DNA from: Xenophilus sp. E41
GTDB taxonomy: Bacteria; Pseudomonadota; Gammaproteobacteria; Burkholderiales; Burkholderiaceae_C
Reading direction: 5' to 3'
Length of the DNA stretch: 64,000 nt
Assembly (NCBI RefSeq): GCF_003671765.1
Contig: NZ_QPIB01000007.1
Span: forward strand, 62,001-126,000
Made by a program: the position numbers and the translations under genes. This document shows positions 16,112-24,542 of this stretch, in pieces. A model generated the notes under the pieces. It saw nothing but the letters and a program-made list of their open reading frames with translations, was not told where the DNA came from and made no database searches. Positions within the stretch are counted from its first letter, which is position 1; each line of letters opens with the position of its first letter.

Positions 16112-18307
16112 ATGACACGTAAACCCAACGGCGCGGTGTGGTCCTGCATCGCCGCCGGCTTTCTCGCCTACCTGCTGCTGCCCTGGTACGCCATCCAGGA
16201 CACGAGCTGGTACCAGGCGCTGCCGCAGGTCTTCGGCGAGGGCGACGCGGCCAACGGCCTGCTGCAGGCGCTGCGCCAGGGCCGGCCCTGGCTCTTCGTC
16301 GGGCTCGCCGGGCTGGTGCTGTGCACCTTCGGCGCGCTGCTGCGGCCGGGTCGCGGGCAGGGTCGCTGGCTTCTTGCAGGCGGGCTCGTCGGTGCGCTGG
16401 GCCTGGCCATCGCCGGCTTCACCATCGGCGCTCGCGGCTGGAGCGTGGCCGCGCTCAACACCGCCTTCGGCGACCTGTCGGTCAACCAGTTCGGCATCGG
16501 CGCCGGCGGCTTCGTCGCACTCACGGCGCTGATCCTGCTGGCCGCCTTCGGGCTCGCGCGGCTGGGCTTCTTCCGCGGCGACCTGTTCGTGTCGGGTGCG
16601 GTCATCGGCTGCGCGGTGCTGATGCTGCTCTTCATCGCTTACCCGGTGAGCAAGGCGCTGGCCGGCGCCTTCTTCAACGAGGACGGGCAGTGGTCCCTCG
16701 GCGCCTTCGCGGACCGCGTCTTCACGGCGCGCATCTGGGGCGTGGGCTGCGTCACCGGCGGTGCGGCCTGCGGCGTGGCCTGGAACACGCTGGTGCTGGC
16801 GCTGCTCACAGCCGCGGGCACCACCTTCCTCGGCACGCTGATGGCGCTGATGGCCGAGCGCGGCAGCAAGCGCTGGCAGGGGCCGCTGCGCGTGATCGCG
16901 CTGCTGCCCATCATCACGCCGCCCTTCGTCGTGGGCCTGGGCCTGATCCTGCTCTTCGGTCGCGCCGGCGTCGTCAACCAGGCGCTGGAGGCATGGTTCG
17001 CCCTGCCGCCCACGCGCTGGTTCTATGGCCTGCCGGGCATCCTGACGGCGCAGCTCTTCGCCTTCACGCCCATCGCCTTCATGATCATGCGCGGCGTGGT
17101 GCAGGGCATCGCGCCGAGCCTGGAAGAGGCCGCGCAGATGCTGCGCGCGGACCGGCGCCGCGCCTTCTTCACCGTCACGCTGCCGCTGCTCAAGCCGGGC
17201 CTGGCCAATGCCTTCCTGGTCGGCTTCATCGAGAGCATCGCGGACTTCGGCAACCCCGTGGTGGTCGGCGGCCAGTACTCGGTGCTGTCGACCGACATCT
17301 TCTTCGCCATCGTCGGCGCGCAGTACGACCAGGGCCGTGCCGCGTCGCTGGCCTGGGTGCTGACGCTCTTCGCGCTGGCCGTGTTCGCGCTGCAGCGCGG
17401 CGTGCTGGGCAAGCAGAACTACACCACCGTGAGCGGCAAGGGCGATGCCGGCATTCCCATGCCGCTGCCCGATGGCGTGCGCCGCACCATCTACGCCATC
17501 GCCTTCCCGTGGATCCTCTTCACTGTGGTCGTGTACCTGTTCGCCTTCGCGGGCGGCTTCGTGCAGACCTGGGGCCGCGACTACACCCTCACCCTGAACC
17601 ATTTCAAGACGGCCTTCTCGCTGGAGTGGGGCCAGTTCGGGCTGGTGTGGGCCGGCACGGCGTGGAATTCGCTGTGGACCACGCTCAAGCTGGCGGGCAT
17701 CTCGGCGCCGATCACCGCGGCCATCGGGCTGCTGATCGCCTGGCTGCTGGCACGCAACGAGTTCAAGGGGCAGGGCGCCTTTGAGTTCGCGGCGCTGCTG
17801 GCCTTCGCCATTCCCGGCACCGTGCTGGGCGTGAGCTACATCCTGGCCTTCAACGTGCCGCCGCTGGAGCTCACGGGCACCGGCCTCATCATCATCCTGT
17901 GCTTCATGTTCCGCAACCTGCCGGTGGGCGTGCGGGCCGGCACCGCGGCCTTCAAGCAGCTCGACCGCTCGCTGGACGAGGCCTCGCTGATGCTGCGCGC
18001 GTCGACGGCGCAGACGCTGTTCAGGGTGGTGCTGCCGCTGCTCAAGCCTGCCCTGGTGGCCGCGCTGGTCTACAGCTTCGTGCGCGCCATGACCACCGTG
18101 AGCGCGGTGATCTTCCTGGTCACGGCCGAGAACGAACTGGCCACCACCTACATCATCGGCCGCGTGGGCAACGGCGACTATGGCGTCGCCCTGGCCTACT
18201 GCACCGTGCTGATCGTCCTCATGTCGGCCGCCATCGCACTGATCCAGCTGCTGGTCGGCGAGCGCAAGCTGGGGCGCCGCAAGGCTGTCGCCGTGGCGGC
18301 GCATTGA
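16112..18307 (+). CDS. ABC transporter permease, FbpB type, with N-terminal membrane extension
   Basis: A 731-aa inner-membrane permease in which two permease domains are fused, as in FbpB/AfuB: the first EAA-like loop is LEEAAQMLRADRRRAF, the second LDEASLMLRASTAQTL, each after several helices. It is longer than typical FbpB proteins (around 500-560 aa) because about 200 residues with roughly five extra hydrophobic segments precede the first permease domain. Such long forms occur in betaproteobacteria, so this is probably genuine rather than a wrong start; the ATG follows CCGGAG. A 125-bp palindromic element follows the stop and separates it from the ATPase gene. Confidence 0.9.
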   Translation: MTRKPNGAVWSCIAAGFLAYLLLPWYAIQDTSWYQALPQVFGEGDAANGLLQALRQGRPWLFVGLAGLVLCTFGALLRPGRGQGRWLLAGGLVGALGLAIAGFTIGARGWSVAALNTAFGDLSVNQFGIGAGGFVALTALILLAAFGLARLGFFRGDLFVSGAVIGCAVLMLLFIAYPVSKALAGAFFNEDGQWSLGAFADRVFTARIWGVGCVTGGAACGVAWNTLVLALLTAAGTTFLGTLMALMAERGSKRWQGPLRVIALLPIITPPFVVGLGLILLFGRAGVVNQALEAWFALPPTRWFYGLPGILTAQLFAFTPIAFMIMRGVVQGIAPSLEEAAQMLRADRRRAFFTVTLPLLKPGLANAFLVGFIESIADFGNPVVVGGQYSVLSTDIFFAIVGAQYDQGRAASLAWVLTLFALAVFALQRGVLGKQNYTTVSGKGDAGIPMPLPDGVRRTIYAIAFPWILFTVVVYLFAFAGGFVQTWGRDYTLTLNHFKTAFSLEWGQFGLVWAGTAWNSLWTTLKLAGISAPITAAIGLLIAWLLARNEFKGQGAFEFAALLAFAIPGTVLGVSYILAFNVPPLELTGTGLIIILCFMFRNLPVGVRAGTAAFKQLDRSLDEASLMLRASTAQTLFRVVLPLLKPALVAALVYSFVRAMTTVSAVIFLVTAENELATTYIIGRVGNGDYGVALAYCTVLIVLMSAAIALIQLLVGERKLGRRKAVAVAAH

Positions 18308-18314
18308 AGAAATA

Positions 18315-18439
18315 CGGACATCCGTACGCGAAGCACGCGAAAGTTGCGCGAAGGACGCGAAAGAAATCCATGAAAAATTTCTTTGTCATCCTTTCGCTTC
18401 CTTCGCGAAACCTTTGCGCCCTTCGCGTACGGGTGTCCG
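18315..18439. repeat. 125-bp imperfect palindromic element
   Basis: The outer arms CGGACATCCGTACGCGAAG and CTTCGCGTACGGGTGTCCG are inverted repeats with one mismatch, and GCGAAG/GCGAAA units repeat along both arms, so the whole stretch can fold into one long hairpin with a small AT-rich centre. It is non-coding and lies between the permease and ATPase genes of one operon. It resembles REP/REPIN-like or MITE-like palindromes; no terminal direct repeats or transposase are seen. Confidence 0.7.
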
Positions 18440-18456
18440 ATTTGGAGTTCTGACCC

Positions 18457-19497
18457 ATGTCGATTGAATTTCGCAACGTCACCAAGCGCTACGGCACCGA
18501 CGCCAGCGCCCCGCTGGCCGTCAAGGGCATCAGCTTCGAGGTGCCGACGGGCACGCTGACGACCATCCTCGGACCCTCTGGCTGCGGCAAGACGACCACG
18601 CTGCGCATGATCGCGGGGCTGGAGTCGCCGACCTCGGGCCAGATCCTCATGGGCGGGCGCGACGTGACCACGCTCGGGCCGGGCGAGCGCAACGTGTCGA
18701 TGATGTTCCAGAGCTACGCGCTCTTCCCGCACATGAACGTCATCGAGAACGTCGCCTACGGCCTGCGCATGAGCGGGCAGAAGAAGGCCGAGGCACAGGC
18801 GCGCGCCAAGGAGGCGCTCAAGGGCGTCGGGCTGGTCGGCTTCGACGAGCGGCTGCCCAGCGAGCTGTCGGGCGGGCAGCAGCAGCGCGTGGCGCTGGCG
18901 CGGGCGCTGGTGCTCGAGCCGGCGGTGCTGCTCTTCGACGAGCCGCTTTCCAACCTCGATGCCCGCCTGCGCCGCGAGATGCGCGAGGAGATCCGCGCCA
19001 TCCAGCAGCGCCTGAGGCTCACCGTGGCCTACGTCACGCACGACCAGAGCGAGGCGCTGGCCGTGTCCGACCAGATCATCGTGATGGACCACGGCATGAT
19101 CGCCCAGCGCGGCGCGCCTGAAGAGTTGTACGGCCGCCCGCAGAGCGAGTTCGTGGCCGGCTTCATGGGCGAGGCCATGGTGTACCCGGCGATGGCGCTG
19201 CAGGACGGCCAGGTGTCGCTGGGCCCGCTCACCCTGACGCCGCGCTATGCGGTGCCCGTCGGCATGGTGAAGGTCGCCGTGCGACCCGAGGCGTGGCAGA
19301 TCGGCGCCGCCGTGGGCCTGCCGGCGACCTTGCGCAAGGCTTCCTACCTCGGCAGCTTCTACGAGTACGGCTTCGACACCCCCCTGGGGCCGGTGTTCGT
19401 GGTGTCGTCCGACCTGACGCGCCCGCTGGCGCCCGGGGCCGAGACGACGCTGGCGCTGGGTCAGCACGGCGTGTCGGTGGTGCCGCAGTCCGCCTGA
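18457..19497 (+). CDS. ABC transporter ATP-binding protein, FbpC/PotA type
   Basis: A 346-aa ATPase of the importer encoded at 15029-18307. It has Walker A GPSGCGKTTT, Q-loop MMFQSYALFPHM, signature LSGGQQQR, Walker B VLLFDEPLSNLD and the YVTHDQSEA switch, then a C-terminal TOBE-like regulatory domain from about residue 240 (VKVAVRPEAWQIG). It starts 17 nt after the palindromic element, so it is probably co-transcribed with the permease although that hairpin may reduce or stabilise parts of the transcript. Confidence 0.93.
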   Translation: MSIEFRNVTKRYGTDASAPLAVKGISFEVPTGTLTTILGPSGCGKTTTLRMIAGLESPTSGQILMGGRDVTTLGPGERNVSMMFQSYALFPHMNVIENVAYGLRMSGQKKAEAQARAKEALKGVGLVGFDERLPSELSGGQQQRVALARALVLEPAVLLFDEPLSNLDARLRREMREEIRAIQQRLRLTVAYVTHDQSEALAVSDQIIVMDHGMIAQRGAPEELYGRPQSEFVAGFMGEAMVYPAMALQDGQVSLGPLTLTPRYAVPVGMVKVAVRPEAWQIGAAVGLPATLRKASYLGSFYEYGFDTPLGPVFVVSSDLTRPLAPGAETTLALGQHGVSVVPQSA

Positions 19498-19500
19498 GTT

Positions 19501-19563
19501 CTTCAGGCCAAATCGGTCCGAGACGCCCGTCGAGCGGGCACTTGATGCTATTGATTCGATAGC
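19501..19563 (+). repeat. 63-bp dispersed repeat, intergenic copy
   Basis: It starts CTTCAGG, contains CCAAATCGG and CGCCCGTC, and ends in GCTATTGATTCGATAGC. It occupies the gap between the ATPase gene and the HAD gene. Confidence 0.7.
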
Positions 19564-19613
19564 ATTCCCTGGCGCGGGTCGCGGCACGCGACGCCGAGGG
19601 ACAATCGCCGTCC

Positions 19614-20243
19614 ATGAATGTGGTGTTCGATCTGGGAGCCGTGCTGATCGGCTGGGAGCCCGCGCGACTGGTGCGGGCGCACTTTCCGCGGCAGGCCGCC
19701 GACGACGCGTCCGCCGCGGCGCTGGCCCGGGCCTTCTTCCACCACGAGGACTGGCTGGCCTTCGACTGCGGCATCCGCAGCGTCGACGAGGTGGTGTCGC
19801 GCAGCGCGACGCGCCTGGGCCTGGCGCCGGATGCCGTGCATGGCCTGGTGGCGCCGCTGGGCGAGCGGCTGGAACCGATCGCCGAGAACATCGCCCTGCT
19901 GCACGGCCTGCGCGAACGGCGCGATGCCGGCGAGCCGCTGCGGCTCTTCTACCTGTCGAACATGCCGCAGCCCTATGCGCGGGCGCTGGAGCGCCGCTTC
20001 GACTTCTTCCGCTGGTTCGACGGCGGCATCTTCTCGGGCGACGTCAAGCGCGTGAAGCCGCACGAGGAGATCTTTAACCTGCTGGCCTTCCGCCACTCGC
20101 TCGTGGCCGCGCAGACGCTCTTCATCGACGACTCCGTGCCCAACGTCGAGACGGCCCGCGCGCTGGGCTGGCAGGCGCTGCACTGCGCGAACCCGCTGGC
20201 CCTCGGGCCGCAACTGCTGCGGCAGCTCGGTCCGGCGGGCTGA
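19614..20243 (+). CDS. HAD-family hydrolase (subfamily IA, YihX-like)
   Basis: A 209-aa haloacid-dehalogenase-superfamily phosphatase-like protein. Motif I is MNVVFDLGAVLIGW with the nucleophilic Asp6, motif II is FYLSNMP, motif III is the Lys in VKRVKPHEEIF, and motif IV is LFIDDSVPNVETA. The cap is the small helical type of YihX, a sugar-1-phosphate phosphatase, but the substrate here is not determined. The gene stands alone on the plus strand after a 63-bp repeat and is convergent with the lipocalin gene (15-bp gap). Confidence 0.88.
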   Translation: MNVVFDLGAVLIGWEPARLVRAHFPRQAADDASAAALARAFFHHEDWLAFDCGIRSVDEVVSRSATRLGLAPDAVHGLVAPLGERLEPIAENIALLHGLRERRDAGEPLRLFYLSNMPQPYARALERRFDFFRWFDGGIFSGDVKRVKPHEEIFNLLAFRHSLVAAQTLFIDDSVPNVETARALGWQALHCANPLALGPQLLRQLGPAG

Positions 20244-20258
20244 CGGCGGCGGCGCCGA

Positions 20259-20927
20259 TCAGTTGCCGGGAAGCGGTGCGCTGCGCACCACCCGGTCGAC
20301 ATCGAAGCCCAGCGTGCGGGCGTACTCCAGTTCGGCCTGCAGCGTCGCTTCGTCCAGGTGCGGCACGCGCGAGAGCACCCACAGGTAGTCGCGGTCGGGC
20401 GTGCCCACCAGCGCCACCTGGTACTCGCGGTCGAGCTTGAGGATCCAGTAGTCGCCCCACACCAGCGGCAGCCAGCCCAGCCAGTCGGGCGCGAAGCGCA
20501 CCTCCAGGCGGCCCGCGCCGGGCAGCCCCGCCACGGGCACGGTGCGGGCGCGGCCCACGGCCTCGTCGATGCGCCCGTCCTCGAGCACGCAACGGTTGCG
20601 CACTTCGATCGTGCCGTCGGGCAGCGGCGTGTATTCCGCCGTCACGTGGCCGGCGCACTGTTTCTCGAAGCGGTTCGGCAGGCGGGCCTGCTCGTACCAC
20701 AGGCCCGAATAGCGCTTGAGGTCCACGGGTGCCACCACCTGCAGGGGCGCACGCATCAGCGGCGCGCCGTCGGCCGGCCCGGCCGGCCGGGCACGCGCCT
20801 TGGTGGCGTGGAGCGCGAACAGGGCCGCGGCACCGCCCACGCAGAAGGCGAGGGCGAGTCTGCCGATGCGCTGGCTGGTGGCGACGTCGTCGAACACCTG
20901 GGGCGGGGGCGGCGGGCGATGGGGCAT
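20259..20927 (-). CDS. Lipocalin family protein (Blc-like) with N-terminal membrane anchor
   Basis: A 222-aa protein. Residues 75-215 form a bacterial lipocalin domain with the GxW signature LKRYSGLWYEQARLPNRFE, and the later NRCVLEDGRIDEA, DYWILKLDREYQVALVGTP and YLWVLSRVP strands, all as in E. coli Blc, which binds lysophospholipids. Unlike Blc there is no lipobox cysteine: the N-terminus is Pro-rich and followed by a single hydrophobic segment (LALAFCVGGAAALFAL), so it is more likely anchored in the inner membrane facing the periplasm. The start at 20927 has GGAG upstream; a longer in-frame start at 20975 lacks a ribosome binding site. Confidence 0.88.
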   Translation of the reverse strand: MPHRPPPPPQVFDDVATSQRIGRLALAFCVGGAAALFALHATKARARPAGPADGAPLMRAPLQVVAPVDLKRYSGLWYEQARLPNRFEKQCAGHVTAEYTPLPDGTIEVRNRCVLEDGRIDEAVGRARTVPVAGLPGAGRLEVRFAPDWLGWLPLVWGDYWILKLDREYQVALVGTPDRDYLWVLSRVPHLDEATLQAELEYARTLGFDVDRVVRSAPLPGN

Positions 20928-21112
20928 GGGCGGAACTCCGGCAAAAAATATCGAGTCCAGCTTAGGCAGGCTCACCCGCGCCGCCTGTCAGTCGGGGGCT
21001 CCTGCACCCGTGCGCGGCGGCCCCAACGGGCGGCCACGACCGACACCGGATCGCATCGGGCGCGCGCAAGAATGTACGAACCTCCGCCCAACCCGCACAG
21101 GATAATGAATCG

Positions 21113-22063
21113 ATGACCCAACTCGACGCCCTCCGCCAATGGACCACCGTGGTGGCCGACACCGGTGATTTCCGCCAACTTGCGCAGTTCAAGCCACAGG
21201 ACGCGACGACCAACCCGTCGCTGATCCTCAAGGCCGTGCAGAAGTCCGACTACCGGCCGCTGCTCGACGAAACCATCGCCCAGCACAAGGGCAAGGCGCT
21301 GGACGACGTGATGGACCACCTGCTGGTGCGCTTCGGCACCGAGATCCTCACGCACATCCCCGGCCGCGTCTCCACCGAGGTCGACGCCCGCCTGAGCTTC
21401 GACACCGCCGCCACCATCGCCCGCGCCGAGCGCATCGTCGCGCTGTACCGCGAGCAGGGCATCGACACCAGCCAACGCCTGCTCATCAAGATCGCCTCGA
21501 CGTGGGAAGGCATCCAGGCCGCCAAGGCGCTGGAGCAGAAGGGCATTCACTGCAACCTCACGCTGCTGTTCTCCTTCGCACAGGCGGTGGCCTGCGGCGA
21601 CGCCGGCGTCAAGCTCATCTCGCCCTTCGTCGGCCGCATCTACGACTGGTACAAGAAGAGCGCCGGCAGCAACTGGGACGAGGCCGCCAACGCCGGTGCC
21701 AACGACCCCGGCGTCAAGTCGGTACGCCAGATCTTCGACTACTACAAGAAGCACGGCATCGCCACCGAGGTGATGGGTGCGAGCTTCCGCAACGTGGGCC
21801 AGATCACCGCGCTGGCCGGCAGCGACCTGCTGACCATCAGCCCCGAGCTGCTGGGCGAGTTGGCCAAGTCCGACGAGCCGATCACCCAGGCGCTGGACGC
21901 CCAGGCAGCGAAGAAGCTCGACTTGCCCAAGGTCAGTTTCGACGAGCCCGCCTTCCGCTTCGCCCTGAACGAGGACGCGATGGCCACCGAGAAGCTGGCC
22001 GAGGGCATCCGCGCCTTCGCGGCCGATGCCATCAAGCTCGAGAAGCTGATCCAGGCCGTTTGA
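21113..22063 (+). CDS. tal: Transaldolase
   Basis: A class I aldolase of the non-oxidative pentose phosphate pathway that exchanges a dihydroxyacetone unit between sedoheptulose 7-phosphate and glyceraldehyde 3-phosphate. The 316 aa match the E. coli TalB length. [12 protein letters not shown] (N-terminal signature), the Schiff-base Lys126 in [11 protein letters not shown], and [15 protein letters not shown] with [12 protein letters not shown] are all present. It forms a likely operon with pgi 25 bp downstream. Confidence 0.97.
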   Translation: MTQLDALRQWTTVVADTGDFRQLAQFKPQDATTNPSLILKAVQKSDYRPLLDETIAQHKGKALDDVMDHLLVRFGTEILTHIPGRVSTEVDARLSFDTAATIARAERIVALYREQGIDTSQRLLIKIASTWEGIQAAKALEQKGIHCNLTLLFSFAQAVACGDAGVKLISPFVGRIYDWYKKSAGSNWDEAANAGANDPGVKSVRQIFDYYKKHGIATEVMGASFRNVGQITALAGSDLLTISPELLGELAKSDEPITQALDAQAAKKLDLPKVSFDEPAFRFALNEDAMATEKLAEGIRAFAADAIKLEKLIQAV

Positions 22064-22088
22064 TGCCGACGACCGAGGGAGACCACCG

Positions 22089-23684
22089 ATGAGCGATGCG
22101 CTTCGTTGCGACCGCGCCCCGAGCTGGGCCGCGCTGCACCAGCAGTTCGACCGCGAGGGCCGTGCCTTCGACCTGCGGCGGGCCTTCGAGGCCGACGCCG
22201 GCCGCGTGCAGGCCCTCAGCCAGGAGGCGCCGCACCTGTTCGCCGACCTGTCGAAGAACCTGATCGACGCACCCACCGAGGCGCTGCTGTTGAAGCTGGC
22301 GCGCGAATGCGGCCTGGAAGCGCACCGCGACGCGATGTTCTCGGGCCGCCACATCAACAACACCGAAGACCGGGCGGTGATGCACTGGCTGCTGCGCCAG
22401 CCCAAGGATTCGGTGCCGAAAGCGGCTGCAGCCCCCGCCGGTGTTGCGCAAGGCGCTACGGAAACCATAGCAATCGAGCATGCCCGCGTGCACGAGACGC
22501 TGGACGCCATGCTGGCCTACGCCGAGAAGGTGCGGGCCGACCACACCATCACTGACGTGGTGAACATCGGCATCGGCGGCTCCGACCTCGGCCCGCAGAT
22601 GGCGGTGCTGGCGCTGGCCGAGTTCGTCGCGCCGGGCAAGCATTTCCATTTCGTCTCGAACGTCGACGGGCACGAACTGGCGGCCGTGCTCAAGGGTCTG
22701 GCGCCGGAGCACACGCTGTTCCTCATCGCGTCCAAGACCTTCACCACGGCCGAGACCATGGCCAACGCCCAGTCGGCCAAGCGTTGGTACGAGCAATCGG
22801 GCGGCACCGACATCGCCGGCCATTTCGCGGCGCTGACCACCAATGTCGAGGCGGCGAAGCAGTTCGGCATCGACACCACCTTCGGCTTCTGGGACTGGGT
22901 GGGCGGGCGCTACTCGATGTGGTCGGCCATCGGCCTGCCCACCGCACTGGCCATCGGGGCCGAGGGTTTCCGTGCCTTCCTGGCCGGTGCGCATGCGATG
23001 GACGAGCATTTCCGCACCGCGCCGCTGGAGCGCAACCTGCCGGTGCGCCTGGGCCTGCTCGACGTGTGGTACCGCAACTTCCACGGCTTCACCAGCCGCT
23101 GCATCGCGCCGTACCACGCCGCGCTGCGGCGCCTGCCGGCCTATCTGCAGCAGCTGGAGATGGAGAGCAACGGCAAGCAGGTCGACGCCCAGGGTCAGCC
23201 CGTGGCGTATGGCACCTCGCCGGTGCTGTGGGGCGAGCCGGGCACCAACGGGCAGCATGCGTACTTCCAGATGCTGCACCAGGGCACCGACGTCGTCCCG
23301 CTGGAATTCATCGCCGTGCACGAGGCCGGTCACGACCTGCCCGGCCACCAGCCCAAGCTGCTGGCCAATGCGATCGCGCAGGCGCAGGCCCTCATGGTCG
23401 GCAAGAAGGACGGCGGAGGCCACAAGAACTTTCCGGGCAACCGCCCGAGCACCTTTTTCGTCTTCGAGCGCCTCACGCCCGAGGTGCTGGGGGCTTTCGT
23501 CGCGCTGTACGAGCACCGCGTGTTCACCAGCGGCGCGATCTGGGGCATCAACAGCTTCGACCAGTGGGGCGTGGAGCTGGGCAAGGTGCTGGCCAAGGAC
23601 CTGGAGCCGCGCCTGGCATCCGGCGACACGGCGGGGCTGGACGCGTCCACTGCCGCGCTGGTGCAGCGCCTGGGTCAGCGCTGA
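22089..23684 (+). CDS. pgi: Glucose-6-phosphate isomerase
   Basis: Interconverts glucose 6-phosphate and fructose 6-phosphate. The 531 aa contain the SIS-domain core (VVNIGIGGSDLGPQMA), FIASKTFTTAETMAN-like segment (LFLIASKTFTT), WDWVGGRYSMWSAIGLP, the signature around GANGQHAYFQMLHQGT-like GTNGQHAYFQMLHQ, and the C-terminal GKKDGGGHKNFPGNRPS with the catalytic Lys region. Residues about 108-128, a low-complexity linker (KAAAAPAGVAQGATETIAIE), are encoded by DNA that aligns without gaps to the 63-bp intergenic repeat family, including an ATA codon; E. coli Pgi has no comparable Ala-rich linker there. The gene follows tal. Confidence 0.96.
   Translation: MSDALRCDRAPSWAALHQQFDREGRAFDLRRAFEADAGRVQALSQEAPHLFADLSKNLIDAPTEALLLKLARECGLEAHRDAMFSGRHINNTEDRAVMHWLLRQPKDSVPKAAAAPAGVAQGATETIAIEHARVHETLDAMLAYAEKVRADHTITDVVNIGIGGSDLGPQMAVLALAEFVAPGKHFHFVSNVDGHELAAVLKGLAPEHTLFLIASKTFTTAETMANAQSAKRWYEQSGGTDIAGHFAALTTNVEAAKQFGIDTTFGFWDWVGGRYSMWSAIGLPTALAIGAEGFRAFLAGAHAMDEHFRTAPLERNLPVRLGLLDVWYRNFHGFTSRCIAPYHAALRRLPAYLQQLEMESNGKQVDAQGQPVAYGTSPVLWGEPGTNGQHAYFQMLHQGTDVVPLEFIAVHEAGHDLPGHQPKLLANAIAQAQALMVGKKDGGGHKNFPGNRPSTFFVFERLTPEVLGAFVALYEHRVFTSGAIWGINSFDQWGVELGKVLAKDLEPRLASGDTAGLDASTAALVQRLGQR
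22409..22471 (+). repeat. Degenerate 63-bp repeat copy inside pgi
   Basis: It ends in GCTACGGAAACCATAGC, fits the GCTAY-N7-ATAGC terminus, and matches the 58591-58653 copy at about 24 of 39 internal positions without gaps. It is read in frame as a linker of Pgi. Confidence 0.4.
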
Positions 23685-23729
23685 ACCGGGAGGCGGGCGC
23701 GCTGCACGCGCCCGCCGTTGCGGCACGCC

Positions 23730-24542
23730 TCAGCCGAAGCGCAGCGTGCGCAGCCCCACGCTGCGGTCGATCCAGATGACCGCCACCAGCGTCAGCACGA
23801 TGCTCACCGTGGACACGGCCGCGGCCGTGGGGTCGAAGTCCCAACGCAGGTAGTCGAAGAGCTGCAGCGGCAGCGTGGTCATGCCCACGCCCTTGAGCAG
23901 CAGCGACATGTTGAACAGGTCGAAGGAGATCACGAAGGCGAAGAGCGCGCCGGTGATCAGCCCCGGCTTGATCAGCGGCAGCGTCACGCGCACGAAGGCC
24001 CGCGCCGGCGAGGCCCCCAGGCTGCGCGCCGCCTGCTCCAGCGAGCCGTCCTGGTTGTAGAGCGCCGAGGCCACGTTGGTGAAGACGTAGGGCAGCGTCA
24101 CCAGCACATGGCCCACCACCAGCCCGAACACGGTGCGCGTGCCGATGCCCGTCGCGTACAGGAAGAACAGCAGCGCGATGGCGGTGAGGATCTCCGGCAG
24201 CATCAGCGGCATCATGAGCAGCAGGCGCAGCGCCTCGCGTGTGCGCGTGGCATGGCGCACCACATACAGCGCCGCGCCGGTGCCGATCAGCGTGGCGCCC
24301 ACGGTGGCGGCCGCGGCCAGTGCCAGCGAGGTGCCCATGGCCCGCATGAAGCCCTCGTTGGCGAACAGCGCGCCGAACCAGCGCAGCGACAGGCCCTGCG
24401 GCGGAAAGGTGAGGAACTCGCCGGCGTTGAGCGACATGAGCACGATCACCACGATCGGCAGCAGCAGGAAGGCATACACCGCGCCGATGAAGACGCGCAG
24501 CAGCAGGTCGGCGGTCCGGTCCGCCACCATCGATCCGTTCAT
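23730..24542 (-). CDS. ABC transporter permease, PotC type
   Basis: A 270-aa inner-membrane permease of the PotC (spermidine/putrescine) family: about six helices, the EAA loop LEQAARSLGASPARAF, and family stretches MMPLMLPEILTAIALLFFLY and GHVLVTLPYVFTNV. The ATG at 24542 overlaps the TGA of the PotB-type gene by 4 bp. It is the last gene of a long minus-strand array that begins near 35591. Polyamines are the commonest substrate of the family, but the context (nucleobase catabolism) leaves the ligand open. The tail ends 46 bp from the pgi stop without a clear terminator. Confidence 0.92.
   Translation of the reverse strand: MNGSMVADRTADLLLRVFIGAVYAFLLLPIVVIVLMSLNAGEFLTFPPQGLSLRWFGALFANEGFMRAMGTSLALAAAATVGATLIGTGAALYVVRHATRTREALRLLLMMPLMLPEILTAIALLFFLYATGIGTRTVFGLVVGHVLVTLPYVFTNVASALYNQDGSLEQAARSLGASPARAFVRVTLPLIKPGLITGALFAFVISFDLFNMSLLLKGVGMTTLPLQLFDYLRWDFDPTAAAVSTVSIVLTLVAVIWIDRSVGLRTLRFG

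Noticed and set aside
14960..18304. Very long open frame on the minus strand opposite the iron-type ABC genes (similar ones at 54977-58294, 11072-13261 and elsewhere)
   Set aside because: These are codon-position shadows of high-GC genes on the other strand: composition rich in His, Arg, Gln and Glu, no domains, no ribosome binding sites, whereas the plus-strand proteins have clear family motifs.
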